Source: Liolophura sinensis (Eukaryota > Mollusca > Polyplacophora > Chitonida > Chitonidae). From it: 64,000 nucleotides of DNA. The notes under the pieces are model-generated. The model searched no databases and was not told the DNA's origin. It saw nothing but the letters and a program-made list of their open reading frames with translations. The stretch is from contig NC_088302.1 of assembly GCF_032854445.1 (NCBI RefSeq), positions 37,640,191 to 37,704,190 of the forward strand, given 5' to 3'. Made by a program: the position numbers and the translations under genes. The first letter of the stretch is position 1. The number at the start of each line of letters is the position of its first letter. Of the stretch, positions 50,408-64,000 are shown one piece after another.

Positions 50408-52213
50408 GTAAGTCATTACTTTTCTTATTAACCAGTCTTTTTTTATTCTGGCTTTGGTTTGTTTTTAACATTAAAAAACATCTGAAATTGTTGCATTTTT
50501 AAATACATGCTGAAATTGTATGAAGACCTGCTTACTTGATCCCTTTATTTATATATTTAAATATTTATTTATTTATTGATGTTTTACGCAAACTGAATCC
50601 TTTACAGTTATGTTCACAAACACTGTGTTATTCACAACCAGGGAATGCAAAGCGCTTTTTGCTTTCATTCTGTGAATATTAAGTTAGCAACCCATTTTCC
50701 AGGGATAACTATGATACGCTTGAGAAATGGTAATGGATAGTTATAGCTGAGTTACTTTGATGTTTCTAGACAGAAGCTTTCATCGGCCAGCGTCAACCAT
50801 AACCTTGTCTGGAGAGAGGCGAGCGATGCAGACGTCCAGTTGTTTCTTAATTTGTCTGCCTTTGCGTTAATTGTCATGTGTGTTACAGATCCGGGTCTTC
50901 TGGAGCCAAAGTTTGTGGCATCCAGGGAATTAAGTTCCAGCAAGTTCTAATAGCGATATCCAATCAGGCCGCTGGCATTGGATTTTTTAATTCAGTTGGT
51001 CGGGATAGGATATCCCAATTTGCTTCCGTTCAGTTGCTCTATGTAATCCCGTTAAACAAGAGTCGAGCTAGATGGATTCGTGTACGCGACTGGCCAACAC
51101 TGCGCAGGCTATATATTGTCTGGTCCCTCTACAGTCTTCGCTACACAGCTATCTGTATATAATTTAATAAGTCTTGGAGAAAAGGCAGTCAGAGTTATCT
51201 GGAATCCAACAAGGCAAAGTGATATATAGGTCACTTGGATGTCGATAAAGTTGCCGGTGAGCTGGCGATCCGCATCAATCATTGCCTCCTCCTCCGATAT
51301 CTTTAATTTGTGTAGACAACTAAACTGTACAAGATTAAATAGGGAGAGCGAAGGAGAAGGAAAGCTGTGTAAGCACTGACATAACAGAAGTAAGAAGTAC
51401 ATTCTGGCAGACGGTTACTATTCGCAATTCGCAAACGTCAAATTTCACATCTTATGGACATCGTCCCTACAGGCTGACACAAATCCCGAAAAAGAGAGAT
51501 TTACATGATTTATAACCAGTCTGATTATCTCCCCCTGTTTGTTACTAGCACTGTCTAACACTAATTTGTGCAAGAACAAAGTTGATGTATCTTGTATGAT
51601 CGATGTGATCCCTCCGCTCAGACGAGTATGGACAATTTGCGGCGTCTCATTCCCATAGCTTTTCCTCCCAAACTAAGTTTGGCTGGATCACGTACTTGAT
51701 TTTGAGCGTGATTCAAAACTTTTGCCACAAAAGTTGCCACTCCATTCGTGGTTTATGACTCATGCTGTGATAATGAAGACATGCTCCAACATTCACCCAG
51801 CTGTGGATGCCACTGGTCATGAACAGTTCCATTATTTTGTCACCTTCTATCCAAACACATTAGTTAAATCATTAAGTAACAAAGTATTGCTTATTCGCTC
51901 ATTTGGATTTTGGAGGCTTTGAATGTTATTGGTTATTGAAAATATTTTTCATAGTCATATTACACCAAACGAAATAGTGCCATAACGGTAGTTGCTTTAT
52001 GTATTTGTATAATGCATTTATTCGGACCACATTACCATAGATAAAAACGAAGTCATATCACACTAAAAAAATAATACCGGTAGTTGTTTTGTGAATTTGC
52101 ATAATGTCACATTATCGCAGGTAATCTTATCCTGTCTCAAATGCATTACTGTAGGAAAGACAACTTACTAAAAATGCTATCATTGCTGTAGTTCAAACCT
52201 TTGTTGCAAAAGC
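50408..52213 (+). other. Beginning of intron 2 of receptor gene 2
   Basis: It contains a SINE family A tail fragment at about 50544-50595 (minus strand). No further receptor exon was recognised. Confidence 0.6.
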
Positions 52214-52772
52214 CATTACTGTATATAAAACAGGATGTGTTGCAGGCCATTAGTGTAGAAGAACGGCGTGTGTTGCAGATCATTACTGTGGGGTGAGACA
52301 CAGTGTGTTGCAGGCCATTAATGTAGGTATGAACACCCTATGTGGCAAAGCATTACTGTAGGTAAAAACACCATGTGTGGCAAGGTACTACTGTAGGTAT
52401 GAACACCGTGTGTTGCAGGCCATTACTGTAGGTAGAAACAACATTTGTGGCAAGGCATTACTTTGCGTAGAAACAACGTGTGTGACAAGGCATTACTGTG
52501 AGTAAGAACGCCATGTGTTGCAGGTCATCATTCAAGGTACGAACATCAATCTAAGGGTCATTACTGTAGGTAGGAACAGGATGTGTTGCAGGTCATTTGT
52601 ACAAAACGTCCATCATACTGTAGGTAGAAATATCCTCTGTGGGTGGCCATTACTGCAGGTACAGATACCCTGTGTTGGAGACCATTACTGTAGTTAAGAG
52701 AACATTGTGTTGGAGGAAATTGCTCTAAACGGGAACACCGTGTGTTGGAGGCAATTGCTCTGTGTAAGAACA
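52214..52772. repeat. Degenerate 35-bp minisatellite in intron 2 of receptor gene 2
   Basis: The block cattactgtaggta followed by gaacaccgtgtgttgcaggc recurs at 52214, 52248, 52281, 52316, 52351, 52386, 52421, 52456 and 52491. It continues more diverged to about 52772, so about 16 units. Confidence 0.9.
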
Positions 52773-55700
52773 CTACAAATGACTGCATTCTATGTTGTCA
52801 ACGGCGTTTGTAGAAGAGTTTCACCGCTTAAGTAGATGTTATATCAGGAACGAGCAGTTTCCTGCCTTCTGCTATAATGTTGCGGTAAGACACACGGAGA
52901 TTAATATTCTTTCATAACATAATTTAGGCGGCTCATTTAATATCTCCACTTCGTCATCTATAATGCATAGGTTTCGTCTTTGATAAATGAATGAGGAAAG
53001 CATGGGGCAGAAACAAATGCAAAAAACACCTATTTCATCGCCTGATCTTCTTACATGAGCGTCTTTATATGCGCACAGCAATGCAAAAGCGGCATATTTT
53101 GGTGAATCGACGGGTGCAGGAGTGCCACCTCTGTAATTAACTACTTAAGCTTAGGTGTTTCGTGTGGCTTATGGGTTGTTCGTCTAATACAGGAAGCCTT
53201 ATGAAGGAAAAGAAGCCATCAATAATTGATACGCTTACAGATGGTCTGGAGAACGACGTGACTGTGCGAGTCTTATACGGACGTCGCGGTAGCAAATACA
53301 CCCACTGTAAGAGGCTTCAGAGGATGGCTTGTAGAACCGCTGAGAGCCTATAAATCATTCCGTTGTTTTCTGGAAAGCGATTATCTAGGAGATATAATGT
53401 ACCTTGGAGACTTTACAGCATCTTCCTCGTCCGCAGTAGGCCTGCAAAGACACCAGAATACACGAAGGAGCAAGTGTTTTACATGTAAATCACGTTACCC
53501 AGTAAAACCACATGTATTCTCGTCAGAGGCAAACCTACAATATCAATAAGACAACCAAGCAAATCCAGAGTTTAAAATGGCACCAGTGGAAAAACCACTG
53601 GTAGTGTTAAAGAAATCGCTTTTCTGAGGAAACGTGATTGCAGACTAATAACGTCATTTTTGTTAATGTACATGTATCTAGGTATATGCACTTTACAAAT
53701 ATTAAACATATTTATATATAGAATATTCGTTATTTTTGCAATCAGTTCTTTCCTTTTGAAATAACAACAATAAAATAATTGGCCTTGATGCCTCGATGCA
53801 TTGATTTAATGGCGTAAGCAAACAACCATTCTGAGCTTATTTTAGTATTGTGCTGCTGGTACAGAAGTTCCACGAGAAATGGCTCAAATAATTTGATACG
53901 GAATTTTAATGGTGAACATGACCACATTTTTGGCTCGCCATATTTTAATATATACATTTCTGAAACAGAAGTTTTCTTTACTGGCTTGTTACAAACCTGA
54001 ATTGTGATCTCTAGAAAGGTTCGATTTTATGCAAACATTTAGGGTTCTGTTTTTTTATGTCGGGAACAAAAAAAACGCCGGCATGTCTTAGCTTGTTTTT
54101 CTCTGGTCGTCTTTGTTGAAAACTAGGTTTTCCACGAATTCTTTGCCCTATTGACCAGGCAATATCCGGTGTGTTGTTGATGTATATAAGGCTAACTAAT
54201 GATCTGCGTGTATTGTAGCTCAGAGCAAAACACGCCGGTATAAAGTGAGCTGAACTGATGTCGTTTTCACTCCCAGATTGGAAGAGTTCATTTAAAATGG
54301 AATTGGGTTATGCTGAGAATTTGGGAACGTCCACGTCGGCATTGAAACAGAGACTACATGGTGTTCGCCTTTTTTTACAATGATCTGCAAGATTACTACA
54401 TTGCTATCGTTGACTTTGATGCCTTATGTTGCATTACCTGTCGAGTGGGCATTAATAGCCTCGCAATGGCGAAATAAATCGCCTAGATAAGGCAGATGAA
54501 ATAGTTTCTTTGAGACGCCGTAGCCTTTAGAAAGAGTCTTCTGAAACCCCACAGAGACCAAAGTCTGGTTACAAGTCCGAATCTGCTTCATTAATACATT
54601 ATAACCCATACTCCCTTGTGTGTTAAGTTGTGATTCAGGTTTATTGTTTCTCTCTCACTGCCTCTGCATTTCATCGTACTCAACGTTGAATTGTAAGATA
54701 AGCCAGTGTTTCAAAAGCTTTTAGTTCTAACAATGTTTCTTTTCTTTCTGTTCAGCAAAATCTTGTTTTTAGCCTTTTGCTTCTTCACTAGACGTTTCAA
54801 AACACCGTCTATCAGATGTCCATTTGTGAACGGCAGAGAAGGGATGCTCTTCTGACAGCAAGCAAATCTTAACTTGAAACCCTAATAAAGCTGCAAATAG
54901 GGTTCGGCATGCGAAACCCTATTTTGCTTCAAGAACAAAATAAAATAACAACCATGTTTCAATAGAACGGTTAAACCGATGAAAACACGTTAAACCGACT
55001 GCATTGTGTCCGCGTGTCGCTTCATATACCCTTCATATGTGGAAATGTTGTGCTTGAGCCGAACTGTATTGCAATAGGTATCGCATTGTTACATAACGTT
55101 TTGTCAAACTTTGTGGACCTTTTTGGAGTTTATAATCAGTAGTTTATAGCAACGAAAGTGCAATCATTCTTTGTTTCATTTCACTTACCACAAACTTAAA
55201 AGATATTATATTTTCAGTTCATTCTTGTTTTACAACTGTATAGTTTCAAAGTTCCCCTGTGTATTTGTGTTCAGTGAAAAGGATTTTGTTTACATTCTTG
55301 AAATCGACTTATTACCATTAAAACGTCTTGGTAAGGTACAATATTTCAGACTTATACTTAGTATTAGTGCTCGTGTATAATTTCCCGCATTTAGGTCACC
55401 AATGGATCGGCTTAATGAAATCAACAAAGCATCCACACAGATATACTTTTTCCGTCGAACGCGCTGTTTTCCGCGGAGCTTTGGAACAATTTGATCTCAA
55501 CTCAGTGGCTTTCGTCGTCTACAAATGTGGAACGTTTATGAGCCCTAAAACGAAGCAAAATGAAGTCTGTCCATTAAAACCAAAAGAAGCTCACCGCTGG
55601 TGATTCTGGTTGTTTATGTTAGAGTAATGGCGGCGCATGGGTCCAACTTCTTAGGAGAAAGTGGTAATAAACTTTGCCAGTTTTGTACTTATCATGGAAA

Positions 55701-58700
55701 AGCAATTAGGTATCCAAATCTCCTTGGTCACATCATACGATATTTCGAAGACGAATGTCCTTTAAAGCTATAAAAAGTGGAGGCGGATCTTCAGGGTGAA
55801 CCCCACTCATACAGTATCCCAAGAGGGGCCGATGCCATTGATTATAACCTCCATTTGGCCAGGCAATTACAGGTCTCTGGGACGCGACTTAATTTCGACA
55901 TCCCCACTTTAAATCGGACAACGGGCATCCATTTGAAATCTATTCCAGGAGTCCATTTATCTGTGTTCCGGTTTCAACGTATGTGTTTGGTTTCGGAGAT
56001 AAATACACATCAGAGTATCCACAAATCCAGATGAGACACAGTTCAAATTGCGCAGAAAACGTCTCACAACGACTCCGTCATTACTGTGATACTTTCTATA
56101 AAAACCGAATTAAAACGTTGTTTTACTCGAAATGCTTTTATGCATGCGTATTTATTTCATTTGTTTGTCTGCTTTCGCATGTTAAAAGCTTGCCCCAAAG
56201 CATATCACGCATGACACAATTATTTTATGCACATAGTAAAGATCCATATACAATGTACCAATTTGAATGATTAATTACATGTGTGATTAGAACATTAATG
56301 TCCCAGACAAGTCAAAACATCGGTACTTGTTGCTGACTCGCATAGTGCTCGCATAGTATACTGTAAGTCGGTGGGTGTCATGTCTGGTGTCTTCGGCATG
56401 GTACTTCAGTGGCGGCAGCACTTTGGCTGCATGGACCCTTAGCCTTCATTCATTACATTAACCTCACTGTGGTTTACGTGTAAGCTGTAAAATTCCTCGC
56501 AAATCACCCGGTATATAACACAGCTTTCCTTTCCCTGTTGTCAGTCTGTATGTATTTTATAGGCCTATAAATGGATATAGACTACACAACACATCGAAAT
56601 AGGGAGTATCAAAAATGACTTGTCTGGCGCTCTGCTTTGTGTCCGATTCCGCTTAACCCAGGGCTACCGACAAGATTTTCATCCTGTTGAATTAGACTGG
56701 CATGCTAGATATAGGAACAGTTGCAATCAAAGCGCAACTGAGATACGAGTTCATATTTTATTATCGACAACTAATATACTAGCATGGTACACGATTTGAA
56801 AAGTGATTTTAATTATTCTCCTAGAACATGCCTTGGATCTTTGCAACATCATTGACAACTGTTGAAAGCTTCTAGTTTCATGATTCCGTTCTAATTTCTT
56901 ACTTTATATACTCAATTGATCTTGGTTAAAGGCTTTTATACGAATGTCTGTTTCGACGCACACATTCAATATTTGAAGTTTCACTCATTTCATTCTACGT
57001 AAACTGATCTTTGGCTCTGTTCAACCTGTCGGGATTCTATGCACCAACGGTTTTTGCCAGAATTACTCCAACAGCCATACGTAACTACATTAGATTTAAC
57101 CATTGTTAGCCATAGAATTAGGATGTTGGATACAGGAACAGATTACGCTTACATTTGCCATCATCCCTCTAGAAGTATTGTTTTTATATGCAGGCAAAAC
57201 TGTTCAAAGTCTGATGCCTTGAATATTTTTATGCCTGGTGTCTATCAAGAATCAATCATTTAAGCAATCAGTCAGGATAGCCCAGACAGATAACACGGTC
57301 ATGTGGAACAGAGAAAATCTGGTGGCAACAGAGAGGTTTATGAACATTGAACAACACTTTCTACTCGCATCTGCAATACATGGGTTCTTGAATCTTAGCG
57401 GGATAAATTGAATTTCGGATTTCCATTTGCAGGTGTATCTCTTAGCAACCCGACTTATACCTGAAGACTTAGTGGGGCAGAAATTGAAAGGGGTTACTCA
57501 CTCTTAGTAATTGGTCTGTAAATCCTCTTACCGTGGAAGGCTGTGTGGTGGCCGGCCTGCTGTAACGTGAATAATGATGGTTAGTACGCTTTCCACACTC
57601 TCATAACAACTAGCGTTTAGAATCAGCTGGGACATCACCGTGTTCAAATGTTTACAGGGCAGTCTGGATCCGGAAAACCCAAATCGGAACTAATCTGTGT
57701 CAATGTAAACGTTTAAAACAGAGATAGTGAAGGGTATCACCTGCCTTACAGCCGTAAGGTTTCTCGTTGACTTCATCTCTCAGCTTCGACATGTTTGCAC
57801 TATGTTTTTTGCCACAATGTAAACACGCAATCAGTTTGTAATGGAAAAGTGTTCCTCATATTATACTCAACTGGGGCAAACTTAGAAAGAAAACCATTGT
57901 AGGAAATAAGGACAAACATCAGTTAAATGCAATAAACGCATGTGCCTGTGTCTCAAGTGTATTGTGCAATAAATTCTAATTTATACCATTCATGAAAACA
58001 TCTTTCTAATGGCAAAGTAAGAATTTATAACAGTGTTGGCTCTTAAAACATGAAAGCAATTTTTTGTAGGAATATACAAGAACTTTTTCTTATCTTTATT
58101 GTTAGTAGCATATATAAAACGTTTTTACACAAGTATTTTGGTATGGTGAGTGGCATCTGTACATTTGTAAGTTAACGTCGGACATCCAGCCGTGTTGAGT
58201 TTCACGTAAGGGTCTGAGCTTGTCATTTTATAAATTATTCCCACTCTTTATTGGAGAGGGATTTTCCACAGAGTATTGACACCGTGGTCGGTCGAGACAG
58301 CTGGGTCTGGTCAACACGCTGTCACGCCAGTAGAGTGCTAACCCTAACTGCCCGGACCCTCGTCCATCATATATCCTCATGCCAGAAGGTGGTACCATAT
58401 TCTAGTCATCACATTCGCCGGGATATGACACCATTATTGCGTACGTCGAGATAATAGAAGGTGTTGAGTCAGAGCTTCGCCATATGTGTTTGACATGTCT
58501 GCTGGAAAACAATGCTAAACCCATGAACTAAACTGAAATGTCTGAATGGGACATTCTACATAGTGTTTATCAAGATGGGAATGCAATAAGCTCCGAGTAA
58601 CCAGTCGGCAACTGTTGCTACACCATGCGTCAGTTTGCCCTACATAAGCCTATTCCCCTGCCCGCGAAGATGGCTTGTTACAAGCGACGTCCGTGTTAAC

Positions 58701-59810
58701 ATTTGCGCACAAAGCTCGTCCAGTTTCCCCCAGAATAGGTGTAATTACGCTTTTGATTTGGATCAGTCCGCCCATTAGGGGTTATACACCACAAAAAAAA
58801 CTCCCAACAGTCTATCATTTTCCGCTCCATCGCCTGATGTGGCGATAAGAAAATTGAAATCTCTTAAACTGACAGTCGAGCAAATCTCGGTTGATCCGAG
58901 ATGAAGCGGGCTGGAACTGTACATCGCCCAATGGGCAGATGCTTCCCACAATAATTGTGTTCTCAAACAAGGATTGGCGCCCCGTGTCCCTGCTTTTCTC
59001 GAAGCAACACCGGCAAGGACATGAAAACCTCTCTGTGTAAAATAAAGTCAATTACGCTTGTTACGTGCGTGGTACGCTGGGGACAGCTAGGGGTGGACCC
59101 CGTGTCGGGCAGGTAGAGCTGGTGAAAATTAACTTCTGTGTTAAGAGCCGTATTTTCTCACATGTACCGGACAAGCATCCTTCTTAACAACCTTGTAACG
59201 TTTTACGTTTTCTTTTATCTTTTACCGAATCTTGATTTTTAAAAGTAAGGGTTAATGTCAGAATAAGCCAACTGTTGAACAAACTTTCCCTTGTGTTAAC
59301 CATGCTCCCACGATAAGCCTATGCCATACACTTTTCTTGGTTTACTTATATATACGATACACTAACGTAACTTCAATTCACCTATGGATACACATGTGTA
59401 CGTGTCTGTGATCTTTAATATTTTATCTTACGTACGAGATACACTTCCATATGCTCACTATGTTCATTTACAGACGTGTATGATCTATAAAACATTCCCT
59501 TATATTAGATCACATTTTCCATCCGTTGCGCCTGTATAAGCGAAGAAGACCTGGCTCAGGTGGTCAAACAATTGACTTGCTGCAACTGTCAGTCCCTTGA
59601 CTAAAATGAAGTCGAATGTTCGAGTCCAGCTCTCGTTCACGTCTTTAAGTCAAGAGTCCTACCAGGTACTTGCAAAATGTCGGTGGTTTATTCCTGGAAC
59701 TCCTGTGTCCTCCATCAATACGTCTGACTGTCGTTATGTAAGTGAAAAGTTCTTGAGCCCGGCTTTAAACAACGATCAATCATTCTGGCTCTATTGCTAA
59801 ATGTTTGCCT
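52773..59810. other. Intron 2 of receptor gene 2, no exon recognised
   Basis: It contains the second copy of the old dispersed repeat (56690-56950). I looked for the next amino-terminal-domain exon (a Cys...GV.AIFG type block in the right phase) and found none. Confidence 0.6.
56690..56950 (+). repeat. Old dispersed repeat, copy 2 (partner at 3655-3970)
   Basis: Same block order as the copy in receptor gene 1: gaacagttgcaatcaaagcg, caactgagatacgag, attatcgacaacta, cctagaaca, tcattgacaactgttgaaag and gatcttggttaa. The borders are approximate. Confidence 0.55.
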
Positions 59811-60062
59811 TTTTATTTATTTGTTTATTTATTTGATTGGTGTTTTACGCAGTAATCAAGAATACTTCACTTATAGGCAGTGGCCAGCATTGTGGTGGGA
59901 AGAAACCGGGCAGAGCCTGGGAGAAACCCAGGACCATCCATAGGTTGCTGACAGGCCTTCAAGCATACGGCCGGAGAAGCCAAAATCAGCTGGATTTTAA
60001 ATCACAGCCACCGCATGGTGGAAGGATTCGGGGTTATTGTGCCACGCTCGTGTGCTGCGCTT
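59811..60062 (-). repeat. SINE family A copy, near full length
   Basis: Read on the minus strand it begins at the tRNA-like head (gcgcagcacacgagcgtgg) and passes the family body. It ends gcgtaaaacaccaatcaaat and an AAAT-type tail. It contains small insertions relative to the other copies. Confidence 0.85.
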
Positions 60063-63000
60063 CGGCCCACGCGCCCTTTGGCTGTAGTTTTGTAGTGTTG
60101 TATGCAAACAACTAGCATCCATCAATCAGTTCGTTTACTTATCCGCGATAAACCAGCGTTAACCTTGTTCTAATAAATGAAGCATTCTTTTTTTTCTACT
60201 TTGTATTTCTGGTATCACTTACTTGTTAGATTGATGTACGGCGGGTTAATTTGTTAACCAGATGACTGGCCGAGAAATGGCTAACAGATCCCAACAGGAA
60301 CACCAATGAGTTCAAAGTTTATCCTGGGCGGTCAGAAGACGGCCTTTAGATCGTTGATAAAAACTAAGTGGTTTTTGTTAATGTATTATTCTTAACCTGA
60401 CATGGGGGGATATGAGAGGGGGAGGGATATGCCTCTTGATTAATTTGGCAAAAAAAAAACAAAAACAAAAACAAAAAAAAAACAATTGAAATAAATCTAA
60501 ATCGATGTGGGAACGGCCTTTGTCTCTTATCACGGTAAACATAGGAATAGTTTCACAGTTTAATCCCTTACTTGTTAAATACATAAATAAATGCAGGTAG
60601 TTTCATTGCCAGAACCTGTGTTTTTTATTGTTTGTTTTTTCTTTTTTCTTTTTTTTTTGCCAACGGCTCTGTATTCAGTAAACAGTGGGCTTTAACCTAC
60701 CGTACTATAGTAAATGTGTTCTTTCTCCATCTTGTTCTGGCACATGTTAATGGCTTGCTGTTCAGACTTTCGCTGCGTCCAGGCTTCTTCACAAGGCACC
60801 ATGGGAACGTTGATGGATTTGATTCTGGTGTTTACCATCCTGCTCAGTTCAACTTCTTACCATAGTGAAAGTCATATAGTATGTAATGTTATTAATCTAG
60901 TACCATGTCAAACTTTTTGATGTCCAGCAATAAACAATTTGGTCTCAGTTTATAAGGAATTTGCATTTCCTTAAGTACAATATATATCATATACATGATA
61001 TATAATTCACCTCACACCTTGCCGTTACAGTCTCATGGTAGGGTTATGTTCCATCAGTCATTTTACAATGCTTGTGAAACAGAGAACCAGACGATCATGT
61101 TGCAAATCACCGGTGACATTTGTGATAAGTCAACATCTTGACGTCGGCAATTGGATTGCGTTGTTTCTCATGTTGTGGCTAGAGACTGTGTCTGCGGTAT
61201 ATATCGACTACCTGTGCAGAGTTTCTCTCCTGAGTTCAACGTCGTTTCCAAACGTCTGCGATGTTCTAAGACATTCTGGGCAGGCTTTTGTTGCTGGCAA
61301 ACGTCATGGTATGTACGATTGTAGCTGAGCAGATTTCTACTCTTTCGACTAACAAAAGTCTGGCTGTGCACAGCCTTAATTTACAGCCGTCACGACTTAT
61401 ATAATATACGCCAACGGCTAATCAAAGTTATCTTCACGCTGTGTGAGTTTTGAGACCAGAAGACTTGGTGCAACTCTTGTTTTTTTTTCATGTTTTAATT
61501 CTCAGATACCGCACTGATAAAAAGTTATCCGCCCCTGTTTCCATCAGCTAACATTTCGGCGCAGCCATGCATTGAGTCTTAATTTGTCAAATCACAGAGA
61601 AAACAGTACAAGACTCTGCATACAGCATACAGAAAAAGTTAACGTCCAGGTAGAGAGATTAGATTTTAATTTGCCGGATTCAATCCCTTTAAGTCCCAAT
61701 CCATTATCCAGTCAACATTCTGTATAATTCTCACATGCTCGCTTCTGCCTCTAACGACTCGTCTATGCAAATGGAGAATATTTGCTTGTGATCCACGAGG
61801 TAATCAATCAGTATTTGTAACAAAAAGTCTGCGGCCGAAATCCGAGTCCCTACATCAACGTCGTTTCCCCAGCCGGCAGCATGAACAGTTTCGTTTGTAA
61901 CCTAAGCAATAGTGATGTACACTTTGCATAAGCCATTTATATAAGGGGCATCCGTGATAACAGCATGCCAGTGTACAGCTACTAGGCTTAGAAGCTTTTA
62001 ATACGAGGCTTTGTAGTACCAATGAATATGTAGCAGCTGTGGAGAGCCGTCGGAAAACGTCTTCTTGCGCCAGCAAGGTTGTGTGTTACACAATCGGCAG
62101 AAACTTGCCTAATATACGCCGGGTTATTTATATTGCAGGCTAAAGCATTGCTTTCCGCTTTTACGCTCGGCTTCACTTTATGAGGTAAGTATTGCCCGAG
62201 GGTGACCCCAGTGTTTTTACATTCGAGGACAACGTGCCAGGCAGCTTAAGTGCCTTTCTGTCGCCCCCTCTCCGGCAATCGTGTAATGGCCTGGCCATTT
62301 CTATCAGGGTTAAGCACTGCCAGACAGGTGGTCGCAGCTAACGGACAGCATTTCAAACAATTTTCTCCTTGCTACTCCGTTATTATGTCCGCTTACGGGC
62401 ACGGTGTTAAGACGTCCGTGTCACACCCAGATGGATTGTGCCTCTGTCCTGTCAGACAACCCTGGGTCCATTAGCCATCTAAAGTGTCACATCCGCTGCC
62501 CAGTGAGACATGGCTAGTGGATAGTACCTGCTTATCCGTGGTCTATCTTCTAACTCACTCTTCTCGCTCATCACCTCCGGTACATACATTTATGAAACAC
62601 TTCAACTGTTTGTTGTCAAAGTAAAGCTTCGGTCATTTTACGGAAACTCTATGGCAGTGGCTTTCATTAACTTGTGAAAAACTGAGCAGTGCCTTTTAAT
62701 AACAGTACTCCCACATGTTCAACTTCGCCAATTTAACCCTATCAAGGATCACGCAAAAGCAGTCTCAAAACTCCGATGAGGTTTCGGGTTAAACATTTCC
62801 TACATTCCAATGTCCGTAATTAGAGTCACAATAACGAATGATACAAACGGCGTGCTGTGACACCTGTAACCTATTCACCCAATCCCAATCCCACCCTATT
62901 CGTCAGCGACCACGCCAGTAACGGTGACGGATAACAGACGAAACTACTTCACACACGCTGAAACAAAACCTTGGAGCTCTTGTATAGATTGGAATTCATT

Positions 63001-64000
63001 CTACACTGAATCATTTGCCTTATATTTGCTCACCCTTGAGTAGATGATCATAACAGAGCTGTCACGTATGTCTACTACTAGACAAATTTACCAATGCGAC
63101 TTATGACAAGGAACTATTCCCCATCTTTATATGGCATAACTGTAGTAATATTCACGAAATACTCAGCCGTATTGTCAGAAGGTATCAGCTGATTAAAACT
63201 GAGAAGTCACTGCATGTTTTTTCTTTAGCCGCACGTGAGAATTAAAGCTCACATCAGATTTTCTTCTGCTGCGTATCACATGCTTAATCGCTGGCACGCA
63301 ACATCATTTCGAAGAATGCTAATTCAAACCAAATTCCCTCCTCCGCAACTTCGTTTTGTTCAACCCGAGACTCACACAGGGATTTCTCCACATTGCCTTG
63401 CCAACACGGTTATAAAAGCCTAGGTGCAATTAACAGTCTACGGCGCTCATAGGTCTGTTGCATGAAGACACCACTGGCCTTCCAGTAATATGGCTCAACC
63501 ATGGCCTAATTTTCATAGGCGATATTTTTAACTTTTAGAGCTGTAACTCTGCTCCAAACATTCCATGGTCAATAAGCATTGGTGCTTACCTCGGTCAGTC
63601 TGTGAGAAAGCAGCCATAATACCTTATATATTATATTATTATATATATGATTATAATATCATATATCAAGATCTGGACCATCCCTTTGCTAGCACTTTGG
63701 ACGGATACCTAGCAATGTCAAAGAGATGTCACACACAGCCTCCTCACTACCTGAAACCATGTGTCCCCTCTCCAAGAAGTAAAAAGTGTTCATCAATAAA
63801 ACTCCTAACTGCTCGAAGTTTAGACAGTTTAAATTATATTCATACCAAAGTACACTAAACATGACCGACTAATAGTGATTTTCATCACTAATCAAATCAC
63901 TTCTCTGCATAAACGTGTTATTTCAACCAGTAAATTATTCCTTTCCAGTTGGAAATGACCGCACGGGCATGTGCACTCTATGGGAATATTACAGAAATTA
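60063..64000. other. Intron 2 of receptor gene 2 continuing to the right edge
   Basis: A/T homopolymer-rich tracts lie at 60448-60482 and 60626-60660. A perfect 10-bp hairpin (tatatatcat / atgatatata, 60981-61004) and an AT-rich foldback near 63630-63665 are visible. No exon is supported. Confidence 0.6.

Noticed and set aside
57000-57075. LIFGSVQPVGILCTNG-like reading near 57010 as a receptor exon
   Set aside because: Only a four-residue resemblance to the IFG motif, with no acceptor in the right phase and no continuing family similarity.
63948-64000. A possible third exon of receptor gene 2 after tttccag at the right edge
   Set aside because: The phase required by exon 2 gives a frame without the expected Cys...GV.AIFG block. 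The other frame reads plausibly but does not match the donor phase or the family.

Overview
This is intron-rich animal nuclear DNA, most likely from a lophotrochozoan and probably a mollusc. The evidence is short coding exons with GT/AG borders separated by introns of 0.3 to about 18 kb, tRNA-headed SINEs of a type I associate with mollusc genomes (from memory, not searched), a truncated non-LTR retrotransposon and several minisatellites. There are no operons, ribosome binding sites or other prokaryotic features.

Region 1 (103-15721, + strand) is most of an AMPA-type ionotropic glutamate receptor gene that enters from the left edge. Fourteen exons encode about 767 residues: the later amino-terminal domain, ligand-binding half S1, M1, the re-entrant pore loop with Q at the Q/R site, M3 with [12 protein letters not shown]2, the segment equivalent to the vertebrate flip/flop cassette, M4 and the cytoplasmic tail. 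Two 3' ends are visible. One is a read-through tail ending ...TPDVS at 14825, with its own AATAAA signals. The other is a spliced tail using two further exons, which ends in TQV, a class I PDZ ligand.

Region 2 (15722 to about 32080) is intergenic. It holds SINEs with clear target-site duplications, small tandem repeats and a TTTA/TTCA microsatellite, and no gene I can support.

Region 3 (about 32081 to the right edge, + strand) is the 5' end of a second glutamate receptor gene in the same orientation. A signal-peptide exon (32236-32329) is followed by a 17.9 kb intron and then an exon (50255-50407) encoding the start of the amino-terminal domain. The remaining exons must lie beyond the window. 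The giant intron contains two adjoining minisatellites (74-bp and 41-bp units), the retrotransposon remnant (- strand), a 176-bp duplication and a SINE cluster.

The window is therefore a head-to-tail pair of glutamate receptor genes, probably a tandem duplication, whose products would act as subunits of postsynaptic glutamate-gated cation channels. I found no exotic system. The most informative points are the alternative receptor tails, the single flip/flop-equivalent exon with Lys at the R/G position, the tandem gene pair, and several repeat structures including a 944-bp element with 35-bp terminal inverted repeats.
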